From Trichinella spiralis (Eukaryota; Nematoda; Enoplea; Trichinellida; Trichinellidae): a stretch of DNA of 64,000 nucleotides. Below, in pieces: positions 24,332-36,497 of the stretch (position 1 is its first letter; every line of letters starts with the position of its first letter). A program made the translations under genes and the position numbers. The stretch is from NCBI GenBank assembly GCA_000181795.3, contig CM012955.1, positions 3,342,539-3,406,538 on the forward strand. Reading direction: 5' to 3'. The notes under the pieces are model-generated. The model saw only the letters and a list, made by a program, of their open reading frames with translations. It had not been told where the DNA came from and did no database searches.

Positions 24332-27195
24332 TCAACTACTGCGAGGTATACACTTGTTGGATAATGATTTATTGGGATCGTTGATGAAATTGTTCGACGA
24401 GTGTTGATCGCTGCTACTGCGCTTTTGACAAGAGCAGAATTTAACAATAGAACAACGACGAACATCACTCATCACTCGACGCAGTTCAGCTTTCAGACCA
24501 GGGTGAACTACAATAAGCATGGAGGCGTTCAGGGACAAATTGAAGCCCTTGGTACCCCAGCAGACTTTGTCAAATTTCAGCCAATTGGCAGAGTTCATGA
24601 AGGCTAAGGAAAGTGTCTGCGGGAAAATGTGGAAAAAAATGGTCATCACGATGAGCAAAAATATTCGTTTGGTAATTTTCGTTTCTCGACGCAGTTGAAT
24701 AGCCCGAATTGTGGAACTCTGCGTCTTGTGGATCCGGAGCCACAGAAAGATGATCGCATAAATGATAACAACCGAATAGCCCAGCACAATTGACATACTG
24801 TTGTGAATAATGTAAAATGTTCTGGTGAAGCATTCGACGACAAAACAGTGAGGATTGACCGCAACACCGTGCAGTTGAATGGAAATTAGGAGAAAAATGA
24901 GCACGTCAGAAAAGCCCCAGACAAAAGGCACGAGCAGGATGCAGTTCATCACGCGCACGCTTAATCGTTGATAAAGCTTCGTCCATTTCACTGCCAACAA
25001 TCGCTCCAGCGATATCAGCAACAGTGAACTTGTAGAAATTGTATCTCCGGCCAGGAACATTAGCATATGAATGCCACTGGCCAAACATTTGGACAAATCG
25101 ACCAGATGTCCGTCGAAAAAAGCGTCAAAGTAGAATCGACGCACAGCAGCGGTAAAGTAGCCGAAACCTTCGATCAAAGCACCAACTGCAAAGCCTAAAG
25201 CAAATGCTAATTTGCAAGAACAAAACAAGAACGACCTGAATTCAAATTAATAATTTCCAATTCATTGTTATTTATTTCTCTTTTATATTTTAATTACTCT
25301 TCTTAATTGACATTCATTAATGCATAATTTGATAATATTTCAGATTAAATTAGTCGCATTTTATAGATGCTATAAAAAGAAGTCATTATATTCATGCTTG
25401 TTTCATTTTCGTTTCAATGCACGTACATTTCATTGAAAATTTATTTAAAAGTTCGCTGAGAATTATTAGTATGAAAAATTAATTTAAAATGCAACGAATA
25501 AGATTGTATTAATAATTATGAATTTAGCATAACTTACGTAGCATAGTAGCAATATACTTCGAATCTTCACATAATCAATGTTTCAATTAAATGTCGGTAT
25601 GTGAATTTGAATTTGAAAAACACAAATGCCATGTTTCAAAGTAATTCTTTTTTATTGTTGAAAAAATTTGATAATCACATAATGAAGAAAAAGGTTTAAA
25701 GTAAAAAAAATTACAAAAAATCGAACCAACCTGAATAATAGTCGTTTTTGCATTATTATTCTAACCATTTCCTTGATTATATACTTTTTGAAAAAAAAGA
25801 GAAGAAAAGATTTTGAAGTTTAATTTTAAAATGTGTGCAGAAAGTTTAATTGAAAAACTTCAAACTGAAATGAGAATTTGACAGTGACTGTTTCAGTGAG
25901 ATGAATTTCAATCCTCTTGTGTATCACTTGGAGGTAGATCTCAGTTGATGTGATGTCAATTAAAAATAGTTACCAACAGTCAAATGTACAAAGAAATAGA
26001 TGAGATTATGCAACGAATTCCCATTTGCAAATGATCACTTTCCGCCAACTCTGCTCATTTACTGGTACATGTTGCAAAATATCACTTTAACATTAAAAAC
26101 ACATATATCCACCATAGTATACAGATCATGAAACTGTAAAAATGTGAACAAATTTTAGTGCAACTCCTGTATTTTCACTTTCCAAGTGTATTTTCTGTTC
26201 CGTTTTTTTTAATTTAAATGAAAAAATATTAACATAACTTCATATATGATTATTTATTAGTGGAAATTTGTGGAAAAAAAATATCCTCTCACCTCCCTTT
26301 TGAATAAGAAGGAAAAATAATTCGACATTTTGTTGGTAAAAGAAATAATATAATAAAAATTAAAAAGAGAATATTGCAAAATTACAATATTGCACTGTTC
26401 AACTTGAGAAGCTGAGAATAACAACTTCCACACTTGATTATTGTCACTTTCTTGACGATGATGATTCCCCGCAGAATTAATTAGCACCCAAGAATAGTAG
26501 AATTCTAAAATTGTACCACTGCCGGCCGGCCGTGTGCATCAAATAGGCAAATATATTCTTCGGGTGCTTAAAATATCTCAGGTAATTCAAGTAGCGCGCA
26601 ATTAGCAGTCGGAAGGTGTAGTGAAGAAACTTTTTTTTCAAAAAGTATCCTTTTTCAGAACTAAGAAAACCAAATTAGAGTGGCTGTTGAAACAAAGCAA
26701 ATAACCTGGACATGCAATGGATGATGGAACTGCTTGCACAAATTTCCTCACACGCTTTCCGCTTGTCAATCTCCAATATGCACTTCGGTGTTGGATAATA
26801 TGCAAAACAAGTCGATTAATCAATTCTCCCCAAATTTCAAATGCAGAACAATTAATGAAAAATCCATCAACCCACGTTCGGCCAAATGATCATCAAAATT
26901 TACTCATTTACCACTGAGACACTATACACATTGATATCAATATGTTTACATATTTTGCATAATATACAAAGCTGATACTGGAGAAGCAACAGTTAGCTCC
27001 CTGCATACGATGTGGACACTGTTGTTGTGACAAAAAAGAACAACAAAAATCAAAATTACCCGTGAGAAAGATGTACTTTTTCTTGACCCTGTGTTTGCGC
27101 AAGACGAGAAGAAGTAAAAGCCCATTGGCAAGAGTTGACGCCAAGCCGATAATCAAATACAATGAATTCATCAATGTATCCCTTTCGCCATTCAT
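24332..27195 (-). CDS. rhodopsin-like seven-transmembrane receptor, nematode chemoreceptor-like
   Basis: The main exon (24332-25235) encodes helices 2-7 of a G-protein-coupled receptor: TM2 LAFALGFAVGALIEGFGYF, TM3 GIHMLMFLAGDTISTSSLLL ending in SLERLLAV (ERL in place of DRY), TM4, TM5 SMSIVLGYSVVIIYAIIFLW, TM6 with FFHIFP, and a TM7 that ends NASMLIVVHPGLKAELRR, so NPxxY is degenerate. The C-terminal tail is Ser-rich. An upstream exon at 27060-27195 (MNGERDTLMNSLYL, TM1 LIIGLASTLANGLLLLLVL, then basic HRVKKK) ends in phase 1, while the main exon needs two preceding bases, so at least one short linking exon between 25236 and 27059 is missing from the model. The fold resembles the srsx-type receptors of nematodes. 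Ligand unknown. The link between the two exons is inferred from topology. Confidence 0.75.
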
Positions 27196-28789
27196 GGTGA
27201 ACAAAAAAATTGCTTCAACTGTTCACTTCACAGGTGAATTCTAAAACTTGCACATGCGTCATATAAAAACAAGCTAAACATTAAAATCGACAATTTACAA
27301 AAATTAAAAAACACTTATAAATTAATAAACAAAACAAAAAAGAAACTTAACATTTGATTTTCATAAAAATTCAACTTTGAAATGCATTTCTCGTATATGA
27401 TTTAAAAAAATCATTTTAATCACATTAAACACTGGATATTACATCAGTCACTGGAAGAAGCTTACTTCATTGAAAGTTGTTCACATTTTGATCCATGATT
27501 ATAAGGAATAACGCGTCGCATCTGCTGCTAAAATTGTGAAACTCCTCAAATGAACTAGTCGGCAGTGGTCACCAGATGTCGCTTGCTTGCTTGATTGTTA
27601 AAATGAATGGGCTTTATCCATGATTAGATATTTTCATTTGTTTCTTGCTTTATCATTTTTCAAATCTATAAATTCTCACATGTCTAAAAATATTTATTAC
27701 TTTATTACTTTTTTCGCGAATAAAGTACAATTACATACATCATTTGCACTAATAATAATGTACCTTTTTATTACACTGCATTTCCACTCGTATTCATTCA
27801 TAAAATGAAGCTCTGCGCCCCACAGAACAACATGTAATCTCAAGTTCATTTCATTAAATCGAAATTCAATCAACTTATTTCACGGAAATATCAAAGAAAA
27901 ACTTTTCTCATCTTCATAATCAACTGCACTTAATAAAACTTGCATATAAGCAAATCAAAAGAAAAAAACAAACTAATCACCGAAAATAAACAACGCTCTT
28001 CAATTTAATGAAACATCATTAATACTTAATAAATTACAACCAGAGTAACATGTCAACAGATGAATTGGATTTCAAAAAATTTCAATATACCCTTCAATCA
28101 AAATTTTCCTATTATCTCTGCGTGATGTTTGTTCGGTCGTTTCGCTCTCGCTCTTTTGTAACGCATGAAAAAAATCACTGCAATTATTAAGCAGTTCTGG
28201 AGCAGAAAAAATACCCCATTGAACAGTCCATTTTCACCGTAATGCTTAATTAGCCGTGTTCAAATGTGGCTATAGTTGTACGGCAAATTTGCATTTTATC
28301 TCTTCGCTGTCGACTGCACCGGCAAGTGCAATATTGCCAGTACTGATGTGTATACTGATTACGGCTTTTTGTAATTATCATTCACCCATTATTCAAAAGA
28401 TGCAAACAATTCTAAAATATCGACAACTTAGAAAAACTGCAAAAGCATAAAACAATTTTGCTCAACATCACTGACAACTATCGAAGCAATATTTACATTT
28501 TCAACAAAAAATTTATGTTCAACAAAAAAATACACAACAGCAATTCTGCTTCTAAAAAAGAAAAAAATATATATATAATAATCTTGACCTTCAAGTATAT
28601 TATTTTATTAAGCTGTGGATTAATTTCACAAACAGACAATTGTGGAAAGGAAAAAAATGTACCGCTGCAATTTTTTGTCTTGTCATTTAAAAATAGTGTA
28701 CATTCAATAACTTTCCTCTTCTTGAAAATCAATACAACAAAAGGATGATATAAGAGCCCCAGTTCATTTATTTGAATTCTCCTTATAAA
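27196..28789. other. intergenic, nothing recognised
   Basis: 1.6 kb of AT-rich DNA between the GPCR start and the VPS28 stop. Frames at 27620, 28256 and 28458 are Lys/Asn/Ile-rich chance ORFs. It presumably includes the receptor's promoter and the VPS28 3' flank. Confidence 0.5.
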
Positions 28790-29153
28790 TCATGAAGAGT
28801 GCAAAAATTTGTTGAATGCATTGTAAGCATATTCGATGTCAAATACCATTTGTCGTGCCTGTTCATCATCTAATTCCTCAGTAGCGCGCATTGAATCCAA
28901 CAATTCAAACCTAATAAGATAAAAAAAATACTGATTTAATTAAATATCAAACTGTAAACTTATTCACAACTGTTAACATATAATACAATTTACCAAGGTT
29001 TCACTTTTGCTTTTCCTTCGAAATCTGTCGGCAACGAAGTCATACGATTCATCGTGTCCACTAGATCTCTCAAATCTGGATGCAGTTCATCCACTGCTTT
29101 GATTTCCAATTTCAATTTATCCATAATTGTTATAAACAGCTATAATAATAATA

Positions 29154-29184
<31 letters not shown>

Positions 29185-30096
29185 ATTACTCTGAAATACA
29201 ATTAAAAATAAAAAACAAATAATGAAAAGCTGCTCACTGAAACAATGTCTGCTATGCATTTGCTAGTGTTGCCTTTATCATCTTTTATAGTTATTGGCTT
29301 ACCATCTTTAATTCGCTCCAATGCCGAAGGACAATTCATCTGAATGTTGAAAATTAATTCAAGTTGAAAAAGAATCCTCCAACGCTCACTTCGAATGCTT
29401 TCATAAAATATTCTATTTCAGAAAATTCTGGCTGCACAACCACAAAGTTAGCTTTCACTTGAACAAGCAATTTCGAGCATTGTGCTGTATACCTTAAAAA
29501 GTTAATTGTATCATACAACAATTTCCTATTATCAGCTAAAAAAATTAATATAAAAATAAAATACAAACATTAAAAAGCGTAATATAATTCATAAAGTTGC
29601 AAAAATTAGTCAGCACATTCGTTGAAATAAATCCTGAAAATCAGTTAGTTACTATATAATGCTAAATATTATGTCAAAGCTTTCAAACAAATAAAAAACA
29701 CTTAAAACGGAATTTTATTGCATAAATATTTAATAAACACAGGAAAAATTGTCTATAAAGCATAATAATAATAATTTTGTTGTTTAACACAGTAACACAA
29801 AAAAACTTACTCTTTGGGAGAGACAATGTCTCTAATATATGCCTTTTCAAGACATTCCAGTGTATTTATTGTCGCGTATAATTCTGCAAGGTTATCAAAA
29901 CGTTCTCGTTCAGCAGCATTTCTCCGCAATTTCACTTCCTAAAATAAATTCATACAATACAAAACAAACATTCATTCCTATTACTGACATTTCACATTCA
30001 TGAATACAAACTGTATGAAAATTTTAACAAACGCAGAAAAATGAAGTCCGAATAAAATAAAAACTATACTTTGATTACCGTATAAAGATTAGCCAT
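28790..30096 (-). CDS. VPS28: VPS28, ESCRT-I subunit
   Basis: VPS28 is the ESCRT-I subunit that joins TSG101/VPS23 and VPS37 and, through its C-terminal four-helix domain, contacts ESCRT-II; it acts at endosomes in sorting ubiquitinated cargo. Six exons (30079-30096, 29811-29938, 29390-29492, 29238-29339, 28994-29139, 28790-28910) give 205 residues, against about 221 in human. Landmarks in order: [50 protein letters not shown], then [51 protein letters not shown], and the highly typical end [20 protein letters not shown]. The N-terminus is short: only MANLYT precedes EVKL, in an 18-base first coding exon. An untranslated exon may lie further upstream (a good donor is at about 31350). It shares its strand with EMC2, 1.6 kb upstream. 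Confidence 0.95.
29141..29184. repeat. (TAA)n repeat in VPS28 intron
   Basis: An AAT/TAA trinucleotide run that, read on the minus strand, supplies the TTATTATTATAG polypyrimidine/acceptor for the VPS28 exon starting at 29139, so repeat length could touch splicing. Confidence 0.8.
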
Positions 30097-31710
30097 GCTT
30101 CATGAACATGCCAAAATTGTTTCTTTCTGTGCGTGATGGACAAAATGCAAGCTGACTGAAACTAAAAAAAATTATAAATTATAAAATGTTTAAAGTACTG
30201 ACGCAATACGCAACTGCCAAAACAATAAATATAAACAATGTGTTTAGCATCAAATTGCGCACATGCTAAACTAACTTTTAATCAAACATATTATGAATTG
30301 TATACAATATTTCAAAAAATTAACAATTAATAAATATAAAGTGTGAAAATCCTTCCAGCTACTCAACAAAAGTTCTTATTCAAAACCATACTAGCAGTTG
30401 ACTAATATGACAAATCACAGTATAACTTAATGCAAGTTCATTTTTACAGTCTAAGTTCATGCATCAGTGCCAAGTAAACAATCGTCACTTAACACTTAAA
30501 CGGTAAATCGTAAATCAACTCATACAGATGACTGCAATTCGTACACAAGTTCACTTTTTAAATAAATATTCATGCTTTTTTAATATGCAAATTTACTGCT
30601 TAGTAAATGGACGATAATAATCCACGTAAAGGAAAATAAATCGGAATGGAAACCTCAATGAAAATGTTTTCAGAATATCAGTTTAAAACTAAAATAGATT
30701 AAAAGGCAAGAAAAAGAAATGGTTGCGCAAACACGGATATACACTCTGTATGCCAAAATTACTGCCCACTCGTTCCGGACGTTAACACTAACGCATTCCA
30801 CTTCTTCCCACTTTCACTCTTTGGCGTTAAAAAAGATTTCATCGAGGTTGAATTTATATCAGTTTTCCCGTTTGATTGTTTGCCATATACTCATTCTTAT
30901 GCTCTTCATCACGCTTAACATTGTTATGTTAAAACTCTATAAAAAATAAAAATTTTATTTTCAAAAATTCATATAATGATTAATTTTTGCTGATGCATTA
31001 GTAAAATATTTATTATTGCAAGTGGCGTTTCATTTGTTCAAATTTATATTTACCGTCAACCAACTAAAATTGTACTTGCATTTCCATATCATATAATGTC
31101 ATGCTGTAATAATCGATCAAAACCAGTTGCTTATAATTTTCAATATGTGATGATAATGGATTAACTGAAATTGTAATAAGCTTTCAGAAAAGTTTGTTTG
31201 TTCACATAACCCGGTAACACAAGCAAAACGAGAAAAAACAAAATTAAACCAAAATCATTATAAGTTACAAAACAATGCGTGGTTGTTGAATCTTAAAATT
31301 TATAAAAAAAATCTGAATTCTCACATTTTGCTCAATTAACTTACCAATCATTTTATAATACGCTCAACAGAAGCCAACATTTTTTCAAAAGCTTCTTTAT
31401 ACGCTTTTCAATTTGGCAACAGTATTTCCGCGAAAATTGAAAAAAATTGACAGTTCTCCTTTATTAAATAATTTGAGTTCCCAAAAAACAATTACAGTAT
31501 GATGTGAACCATGTAACAGATATTTGACTACGTTCTTTTCATGTTTTCTTCTTCAACTCTGCCGTAGGCACCAGTACAGTCGCTATGGAGTAAAATCGTA
31601 CAGTTCACTTTCAAAATGAAATACTAACATATGAAATCCAATTTAAAATATCAATACTGAATACATTTTCCAGTCTTTATGAAATTAAAAAAAAGTTATA
31701 ATCGTGGTCA
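30097..31710. other. intergenic between VPS28 and EMC2
   Basis: AT-rich and without a supported coding exon; the plus frame at 30719-30949 is Thr/Ser-rich and unrecognised. On the minus strand the stretch around 31340-31400 carries an ATG-containing segment followed by a strong donor (TTG/GTAAGT), a possible 5' untranslated exon of VPS28. Confidence 0.45.
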
Positions 31711-32604
31711 TCATGTGGAGGTGTCAGTAATTTTTGTTCCTCTAAGAAGCTTTTGAATTGGTCGTATAAGTGAGTTTTTCATAGAATCACTGGAATTAAT
31801 GCTTTTTTCGTAAAGCCGCAAAAGATGCGTTGATGCCCATCGAAGACAGCTGTTGTGCTCTTTCTTCTTCTGGCCACTGGATTTTAAGATCAACTGAAGA
31901 CTAGTAATGTAAAGACCCCAACAAGCTCTAGGACAATCCTGTTTCAGCTTCAATGCGTGACAGTAATACACTTTAGCTAATTCCAAATTTTCCACGCCAC
32001 CAATTGTAAATTTGATTTCAGCTAGAAATAAGTGATATGCGTAACATTCTGGTTGAGACAAAATCATCTCTTCCACGCAAAATACAGCTTTTGGAAATTC
32101 AAATTCTTTTATATATAAATGACACAATTCCATCCATGATTCCGTATCATTCATAAAATTTTGTAGGTGAGAACAAAGCTCTCGAATAGCTTCATTAGTG
32201 CGACCCAACGAAATCAGGCAGGCAATTCTCCGTTTTGCGTTGGACAAATTGGTTGGATTGGCTTCCATCAACATGGAGTACAATTCCATTGCTTCCTCAT
32301 ATTGTCCATCCGCTTCCAGACACAGACCTTGCAAACGTACAAGACGCTCACTTTTTTGAAATTTTTTATGCATTGCTGTCAATGTGCTGGATGCAATTTC
32401 TACGTCTGCACAATCGATAGCTGCAATGTAAACTTGTTCATAAACTGCCCAACGTTCATCGTCCAAGTTACGCGCTGCTGGTTCAATAACATTTTCCCAA
32501 ATTTCCAACAATCGTTCGTGTTGTCTGACATTGTCTTCTCGCCATTTATGCAACAACATCAAGCCTTCTTCAAAAGTGACGGGCTTTTTATTTCGCTTAT
32601 CCAT
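31711..32604 (-). CDS. EMC2: EMC2, ER membrane protein complex subunit 2
   Basis: EMC2 is the cytosolic TPR scaffold of the ER membrane protein complex, which inserts tail-anchored and multi-pass proteins. This copy is a single exon of 297 residues, the same length as I recall for the human protein. TPR-like helices are seen in sequence: LQGLCLEADGQYEEAMELYS, ANPTNLSNAKRRIACLISLG, RTNEAIRELCSHLQNF, TESWMELCHLYIKEFEFPKA, CVEEMILSQPE, and the diagnostic TIGGVENLELAKVYYCHALK. The start chosen is the first in-frame ATG (MDKRNKKPVTF); the longer frame upstream begins at a GTG. The bases TTTATAG lie just before AAATGG, so the message is probably either cis-spliced to a leader exon or trans-spliced there. 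Retention as an intronless gene is unusual beside its split neighbours. Confidence 0.95.
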   Translation of the reverse strand: MDKRNKKPVTFEEGLMLLHKWREDNVRQHERLLEIWENVIEPAARNLDDERWAVYEQVYIAAIDCADVEIASSTLTAMHKKFQKSERLVRLQGLCLEADGQYEEAMELYSMLMEANPTNLSNAKRRIACLISLGRTNEAIRELCSHLQNFMNDTESWMELCHLYIKEFEFPKAVFCVEEMILSQPECYAYHLFLAEIKFTIGGVENLELAKVYYCHALKLKQDCPRACWGLYITSLQLILKSSGQKKKEHNSCLRWASTHLLRLYEKSINSSDSMKNSLIRPIQKLLRGTKITDTST

Positions 32605-34075
32605 TTCTATAAACGAAACACATCGCAGTAATTTGCTTGCTGAATGCACTTTTTGAAAAATTAACTCAACAGTTTCGTATTTACAAACACTGTGAATACT
32701 ATATACAATTAATTTACAATATCTAATAACATAAAAAAGTGAACAATTAATTCATGCAAAAAATCTCATCGTTTACGTAAATTTTAATAAATTCTCCAAA
32801 AAATTATTCATTATATAAACGAGAAGTTTAAAACAAATAAAAATAATCAAAGACAAAAAAATATACACTAATCAAAAAAACATAAATATATAGTAGTAAC
32901 AAAATAATAACAACAATATAACACCAGGCATTTCGCTGTCCATTATAGCTGAAGTTCAGTAAATTCGACTATATACTTGCTCATACATACGCAGAGTGCC
33001 TGAGATTCTTTTTCGAAATGTGAAATCACTGTCGCCAAAACGAAACAAGTATACTTTATGATTTATCAACCTCATTAACAAAAGCTCATCACAAAGTTAA
33101 GCTGCACAAGAAATTACAGTATCATCATCTATATTCATGCAACTCCCATGTAGGAGGAGAGTAATTAAACGGTTAGATTTCCAGTTACTGTCGAAAAGTC
33201 AGGTTTACTTAATGAATTATTTTATCATTTAATAAATAGTATGTAATAAAATAGTAAATAAACATTTCTTTTTTTTCCAAATAAAAAAATTCTCTTAAAT
33301 GTAATTTTCTTTGCCACGTTGTTTACATTGTTGACCTGATAACCAATAAGCTGTTCTTGGTTATGAGAAATTGAATTGCTGTTCATTGTTCAGTTTGTAT
33401 TTCAAAAATGTAATTAAATTTAAATAAAACTTTTAATTAATAATTTTTCATCTATTTATTAAATTGAAAACAGCATTTGAAAAATTGGAATTTGTAATTT
33501 AAACTTCGACAAAGTGACATATTTCAAGTTTATGTTAAGGCTTTGAATACAATTTTATTTTATACTTACCGAAAATATTTTCAGCCGTTTTTCATACAAC
33601 AACAACACATTACTGATATTTACAATATGCTACAGTATGTTTCAAATTACTGTAATGTTGTATGTAAAACAATTTCAATCTTCAACTAATTTACTGTAAC
33701 TCTATATGCTGTTTTAAGTGTCGTTTACTTTTCATTTATTATATAATATTAATTTTAAATAATTTAAATATTATGGTTTCAGTTTTACTTTACAGTTTTT
33801 TCTTGATTACAAAATATATTTTTCCGTTAACGTTTTCAATATTTTTGTTGAAATAATCTCATTGATCTCAAAAAATTCAAGAATATTTATTTATATGTGA
33901 AAATTGAAAACCCGACCAAAATTTACTTGACACTTTGGCTCTTGATGCATAATTGAACTTGATTACAGTGTGCTGTTTAACAATAATGCCAAGCATAAGA
34001 TTGTTTTCAAATTTTCAGCAGCAGTGTTATTTTTTTCTACTGGCGAAAGAAAAGAACACTCCAAGCAAAATCAAC
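32605..34075. promoter_or_regulatory. divergent promoter region of EMC2 and UNG
   Basis: 1.47 kb, very AT-rich, between two divergently transcribed genes. No exon seen. Two copies of the palindromic TTACTGTAA 9-mer lie close together at 33647 and 33691. Core promoters not assigned. Confidence 0.45.
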
Positions 34076-35314
34076 ATGCGTAAGCGATGCTTAATTTTCA
34101 ATTATAACAAACTATTTGATTGTGTTGTGTTGTTTGTTTGTTTCTTCCGTTTTGCTGTCATTTATATTGTGTAGTTCGTGTTGTTCTTTCGACTTGTTTG
34201 TTCTCCAATTAGCCAGTTTTCAACGTGCTTCAGACGGGTTTAGCCTGATGACGTTGATTTCAAATCGCACCAAATTTCTTCAATGTGCACAACAGCTTCT
34301 AGTCGTTTTTTATTTTTGCTCACATCGATCAAAATGTTATCTGTAAATTTTGAATGTTTTTTTTTTCTCTTAAATTTCGGTTTTAGTTTCTCCTCCACCG
34401 CAAAAGCAGTTGCGTTTGGATTCTTTCTTTTCGAACAAATGCGAAAAAACTACTACTACGCCAGAGAGGAAAAGTTCACCGCCAGTTGGCAAAGCTTCGG
34501 ACTCCAGACTTGAAGATCTCCTGCTGGATCCTTGTTGGAAACGTCGACTTGGTTCTGAATTTTCAAAAGCTTATTTCAAAGATCTTGAGAATCGTTTGAA
34601 CGAAATTTGGCAGAAGCCGCAGAGTGTGGTGTTTCCGCCTAAGCATTTGATCTTCAATGCATTCAATTTAACCCCTCTGAAAAGTGTCAAAGCTGTGATT
34701 TTGGGCCAAGACCCGTATCACAATTATGGACAAGTATGCGTATGGAATTCGTATCTTCCAAAGAATGTTCATGCTTGTTTCGGTTTTTTTCAGGCTCACG
34801 GTTTGTCATTTTCCGTTCCGCATGGTGTGACTCCGCCACCTTCGTTGAAAAATATATTCAAAGAACTGGCGGACGATATTCCCGGTTTCAGAATACCATC
34901 CCACGGTTGTCTGACCGCGTGGGCGAAGCGGGGAGTTCTGCTGCTCAACGCATCGTTGACAGTCGAGTGAGCCACACCTTCTCGGCAGATGATAGTTGCC
35001 GATAGTGAAATTTGCATGATTGAATTTTCAGATGCCACAAGGCGAATTCACACGCCGCATTCGGTTGGCAAGATTTCACCGACTTTGCGATCAAAACCGT
35101 AAGTGACCACTGTTTCGGTGTGGTATTTCTGCTGTGGGGTGCGTTTGCACACAAAAAGGAACGCTTGGTCGACAGCAAAAAGCACACAATCATCAAAACT
35201 GCCCATCCGTCACCGCTTTCGCAGGGTCGCTTTTTCGGTTGCAGATGTTTTTCGAAAACCAACGAAGCATTGAAAGAATACGGAAAAGATGCAATTGATT
35301 GGACAATTGATTGA
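34076..35314 (+). CDS. UNG: uracil-DNA glycosylase, nuclear-type with PIP box
   Basis: UNG excises uracil from DNA as the first step of base-excision repair. Exons 34076-34079, 34387-34733, 34794-34966, 35032-35314 give 268 residues. The catalytic water-activating loop GQDPYHNYGQ, the ProSer loop TPPPSLKNIFKEL, the core NASLTV and the minor-groove leucine loop HPSPLS followed by GFFGC-like FFGCRCFSKTNE are all present, ending KDAIDW. The N-terminus reads QLRLDSFF (Q-x-x-L-x-x-F-F), a perfect PCNA-interacting PIP box, so the product should be the nuclear replication-linked form. The first coding exon contributes only ATG plus one base before a 307-base intron; the model rests on the phase match and strong donor (ATGC/GTAAGC). 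A start in a different upstream exon remains possible. An AATAAA at 35460 is a candidate poly(A) signal. Confidence 0.95.
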
Positions 35315-35787
35315 AATTATAATTTTATCTCACGCACAAAAAAAAATAATAATAACACGTTGTATATAAATATTGTTTGTTATGTAGATATGTGATGACA
35401 TTCTATTTGAAGTTTTTCTGTTTGAAAATTCCATCTTTTATCTATTGTATATGTTGAAAAATAAAAGTAGAAAAGCACAAGAGCAATTTGCTTTTTCGTT
35501 CAGTCGAACGAACGGTTCTATAACGATTGAATTCAACGATAACGCGGTTAATAAATTGAAATTTTGTTTGAAATGAAATTGAACTGTCAGAAAAATTACA
35601 CAATCTTACTTAAGAGGTGACCGAGACTTATTTCAAAAACTGATCCGGTTAAACAAGCTCCATTTGACCGCTTATTACTGCCTATATATACATATATGTA
35701 TACATATATGGGTATATTGTAAGCAAGCAGGCGGTTTCTTTTGTGATAGTTCATTGTAGTTGCACAAAATTGCAGTATCGTCAAAGC
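35315..35787. other. spacer between UNG and PAH-like gene
   Basis: 474 bases between two genes on the same strand. Contains the UNG 3' flank with AATAAA at 35460-35465 and an alternating ATAC/TATA stretch (35683-35716) shortly before the next ATG. Confidence 0.6.
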
Positions 35788-36466
35788 ATGGATTCAAGTC
35801 GTTCAGAAATTTTCGATTCCGATAAACAACCATCGGTGAAAAGTGTAAGCACAGAATTATTATCCTTGCAATCATCATCATCCATTATTCTCTGTATTTA
35901 TATATCTAAGATTTTCATTTAAAAAACAAAAATAATATTCAAAGGAAAATTTAAACAAAAAACTACAGTAAGAAGATGTAGTATTAGTTGCAATTTGAAG
36001 TTGTTTTCATTTTGTGCTTTACATTAATTTTACACGGTACATAATTGAAAATCATGTTCCAATAAATTGTTCACCATTAGCGATATCGAATGAACACCTA
36101 TTTGGACGTGCCCGAAGATAAGACGGGTAAATTTTATTTATTATTCACACTGAAAGAGCGTATCGGCGAATTGATAGCATCGTTGAAAGTGTTCGAGGTA
36201 GGGGGAGAAAATTTGCTGAATTTGTTTATTTATTAATTTATTTTTTAACATCACAGGCCCATGGAATAAACATTGTTCACATTGAAAGTCGTCCATCGAG
36301 AAGCCACGCCGGATGTTATGAATTTTTGATTGAATGCAACGCGATGGATAAACAAGTGAAGTCGGTGTTCAAAACTTTGCAAGACATCGCCGAGAACGTG
36401 ACAATTCAGACATTTGGTCCAATACACGAATGCAACGGTGCAATGATTTCTTATTTACAAGTGATG

Positions 36467-36497
<31 letters not shown>

